Below, one piece after another: positions 62,352 through 64,000 of a stretch of 64,000 nt of DNA. Numbering within the stretch: the first letter of the stretch is position 1; each line of letters starts with the position of its first letter. A model generated the notes under the pieces. The model ran no database searches. It was not told the origin of the DNA and saw only the letters and a list, made by a program, of their open reading frames with translations. A program made the translations under genes and the position numbers. The stretch is from an uncultured Hungatella sp. (GTDB taxonomy: Bacteria > Bacillota > Clostridia > Lachnospirales > Lachnospiraceae), in the NCBI GenBank assembly GCA_910585645.1, contig CAJUFP010000007.1:1-64000 (forward strand), written 5' to 3'.

Positions 62352-63074
62352 TCAAAGAACCTTTGACAAAAAGTCCTTTGTTCTCTCATGTACCGGATGA
62401 TTCAAAAGTTCATCAGGACTATTTTCCTCCAGGATAACCCCCTGGTCCAGAAACAAGATCCGGTCCGCCACTTCCCTGGCAAAGCCAATCTCATGAGTTA
62501 CCACCACCATGGTCATTCCGTCCTTTGCCAGCTCCTTCATCAGGCTTAACACCTCCCCCACCATCTCAGGGTCCAGGGCGCTGGTGGGTTCGTCAAACAG
62601 CATGATATCCGGATTCATGGCAAGGGAACGGGCTATGGCCACCCTCTGTTTCTGGCCTCCCGAAAGCTGGCTGGGGAACTGCCCCGCCTTCTCCTCAAGT
62701 CCCACCCTCTTTAACATCTTCATAGCCAGTTCATCGGCTTCCTCCCGCTTCATCTTCTTCACTTTCATAAGAGCCAGGGTTATGTTGTTAAGAACATTCT
62801 TATTGGCAAACAGGTTAAAATGCTGAAATACCATGCCAATCTTTCTTCTGTGCTCATCTAAGTTTACCTTTTTATTCATCAGCGACACCCCTTCAAAAAT
62901 GATATCGCCTGCCGTAGGCTTCTCCAACAGGTTAAGGCAGCGGATAAACGTGCTCTTGCCGCCTCCTGAGGGACCGATGACACAGACCACCTGGCTCTTT
63001 TTTATAGTGACATTGATCCCGCGAAGAACATGAAGCTTCCCGAAGCTCTTCTCCAGATTGATTACGTCAAGCAC
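62352..63074 (-). CDS. Amino-acid-type ABC transporter ATPase (GlnQ-like)
   Basis: 240 residues, GTG start at 63074 with AGGAGG upstream. Walker [12 protein letters not shown]-loop MVFQHFNLF, signature [15 protein letters not shown], Walker [13 protein letters not shown] and switch His VVVTHEIGF. Overlaps the permease gene by 8 bp. Powers uptake together with the permease and binding protein. Confidence 0.95.
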   Translation of the reverse strand: MLDVINLEKSFGKLHVLRGINVTIKKSQVVCVIGPSGGGKSTFIRCLNLLEKPTAGDIIFEGVSLMNKKVNLDEHRRKIGMVFQHFNLFANKNVLNNITLALMKVKKMKREEADELAMKMLKRVGLEEKAGQFPSQLSGGQKQRVAIARSLAMNPDIMLFDEPTSALDPEMVGEVLSLMKELAKDGMTMVVVTHEIGFAREVADRILFLDQGVILEENSPDELLNHPVHERTKDFLSKVL

Positions 63075-63720
63075 TGTATTTCAGCCTCCTCTCAAGATAA
63101 TTAACGCCCTTTTCCAGTATAAAGCAGACAACGAAATACATGGTGGCCGCTATGATCAGAGGCTCAAATGCCAGGTAGGTATTGGCCCGCACGGTATTGG
63201 AGTTGTACATCAGCTCATGGACGCCAATAACAGACATCATGGACGTATTTTTGATCAGGATTATAAACTGATTGCAAAGAGACGGAAGAATACTCTTTAT
63301 CGCCTGGGGGATTACGATCTCCTGCATTGCCTGCCAGTGAGACAGGCCAAGGCTCCTGGCCGCCTCCATCTGCCCTTTATCAACAGACTCGATCCCTCCC
63401 CTCACCGTCTCGCCGATATACGCGCTGGCATTTACGGTCAACGCCACCACAGAGGCGGTAAACATGGTCATATTAAACGACAGGGAGTAGTACACAATAT
63501 AAATCTGAATCAGCATAGGCGTGCCGCGGATAAAGCTTACATAGAACGCAACGACGTTTTTCAGCGCCCAGTTTCTGGACAGCCGCAGAATACCGATAAT
63601 GATTCCAAACAAAATACTGGTAAGTACCGATACCACTGCGATTTTAAGGGTTGCGGACATTCCCTCCAGATAATAGTAGCTGTATTGCTCCCAAATAGAG
63701 ATGACTTTTAAGTTGCCCAT
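63067..63720 (-). CDS. Amino-acid-type ABC transporter permease
   Basis: 217 residues with about five membrane segments. The cytoplasmic loop has the family EAA-type motif ([25 protein letters not shown]), and the N-terminus has the HisM-type [22 protein letters not shown]. Only one permease gene is seen, so it probably forms a homodimer. Confidence 0.95.
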   Translation of the reverse strand: MGNLKVISIWEQYSYYYLEGMSATLKIAVVSVLTSILFGIIIGILRLSRNWALKNVVAFYVSFIRGTPMLIQIYIVYYSLSFNMTMFTASVVALTVNASAYIGETVRGGIESVDKGQMEAARSLGLSHWQAMQEIVIPQAIKSILPSLCNQFIILIKNTSMMSVIGVHELMYNSNTVRANTYLAFEPLIIAATMYFVVCFILEKGVNYLERRLKYSA

Positions 63721-63752
63721 GGATGATGTCCTCCTTCCGTATTATTTCCAGA

Positions 63753-64000
63753 TCAATCCTCCGTCCACTCCTGCCCCGGCTCCAGGCTGACACAGAAATC
63801 TTTCTCCCTCACATAATGCTCGTACCACACATAGTAGATCTCTTTTCCCGGTTCCGCTAACAGCGAATGGTCAAAACCTGCCGGAATATAGCTCCACTCC
63901 CCGGCTTTGTGATTTACCACCGGGGCGTCCTCCACTGTCATGTTAAAATCCGAGTTCCCAAGGCAGTAGTTCCACTGCTCCACCCTGTCATGGCCCTTCT
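63753..64000 (-). CDS. Cupin-domain protein, 5' end beyond the window
   Basis: The frame runs off the right edge (codons before GTG at 63983 read KGHDR). The visible part has the second cupin motif, DAPVVNHKAGEWSYIPAGFDHSLLAEPGKEIYYVWYEHY, with the PAGxxH metal-binding pattern. Cupins of this type are sugar isomerases, ectoine-synthase-like enzymes or oxygenases. It is the first visible gene of the importer/TIM-barrel cluster. Confidence 0.75.
   Translation of the reverse strand, partial: KGHDRVEQWNYCLGNSDFNMTVEDAPVVNHKAGEWSYIPAGFDHSLLAEPGKEIYYVWYEHYVREKDFCVSLEPGQEWTED

Overview
The window looks like a piece of a Clostridia chromosome, most likely a gut Lachnospiraceae (Enterocloster/Clostridium bolteae-like). 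The grounds are the gene families: RepA_N/DUF6017, DUF5348, DUF5688, TnpV, SpoIIIAH-like, LytTR/GHKL, MurR/RpiR and FMN-linked flavocytochromes. Clostridial-type ribosome binding sites and TTGACA/TATAAT promoters agree. The species cannot be fixed from the sequence alone. I found no tRNA, rRNA or CRISPR array.

Region 1 (1-10,716, all minus strand) is one end of an integrative conjugative or plasmid-like element. The order of transcription is a DUF5348 protein, ParA, ParB, a RepA_N initiator with 23-bp iterons inside its gene, a long imperfect hairpin, and a giant methylase-helicase that runs off the left edge. A complete TnpV gene lies in another frame inside the helicase gene.

Region 2 (about 11,193-25,676) is a separate AT-rich 14.48-kb integrated element carried by a large serine recombinase. 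It sits inside a subtilisin-family protease gene, one codon before the catalytic serine. The 5' part of the protease gene is at 25,675-26,393 and the 3' part at 11,054-11,194. Joining them at a shared AC restores the GTSMATP active site in frame. The recombinase frame also crosses the attachment site, so its C-terminus differs between integrated and circular forms. Cargo: a DUF927 ATPase with a Dam-type methylase, a small resolvase with res-like sites, a four-gene module (small peptide, unknown protein, lipoprotein with two SpoIIIAH-like domains, secreted wall-binding-repeat protein) behind a structured leader with a terminator and an antisense promoter, a DUF5688 protein, and a RelBE-type toxin-antitoxin pair at the far end. 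A promoter-like motif is repeated before three of its transcription units.

Region 3 (26,400-64,000) is ordinary chromosome of higher GC. It holds two FMN-binding flavocytochrome-type reductases (one behind a TetR regulator with a perfect palindromic operator), a ROK regulator, cysK-metY divergent from an Rrf2 regulator with twin operators, a two-subunit ABC exporter next to a shortened GHKL kinase, a chromate transporter pair, thioredoxin, a Crp/Fnr regulator and a LytTR regulator. Further right are a rifamycin ADP-ribosyltransferase (arr), a fructose PTS operon (fruK-fruA), two ECF sigma/anti-sigma-type pairs, a MurR/RpiR regulator, RpiB, two MATE pumps, and a cluster of amino-acid-type ABC importer genes with two TIM-barrel isomerase-like proteins and a cupin cut by the right edge.
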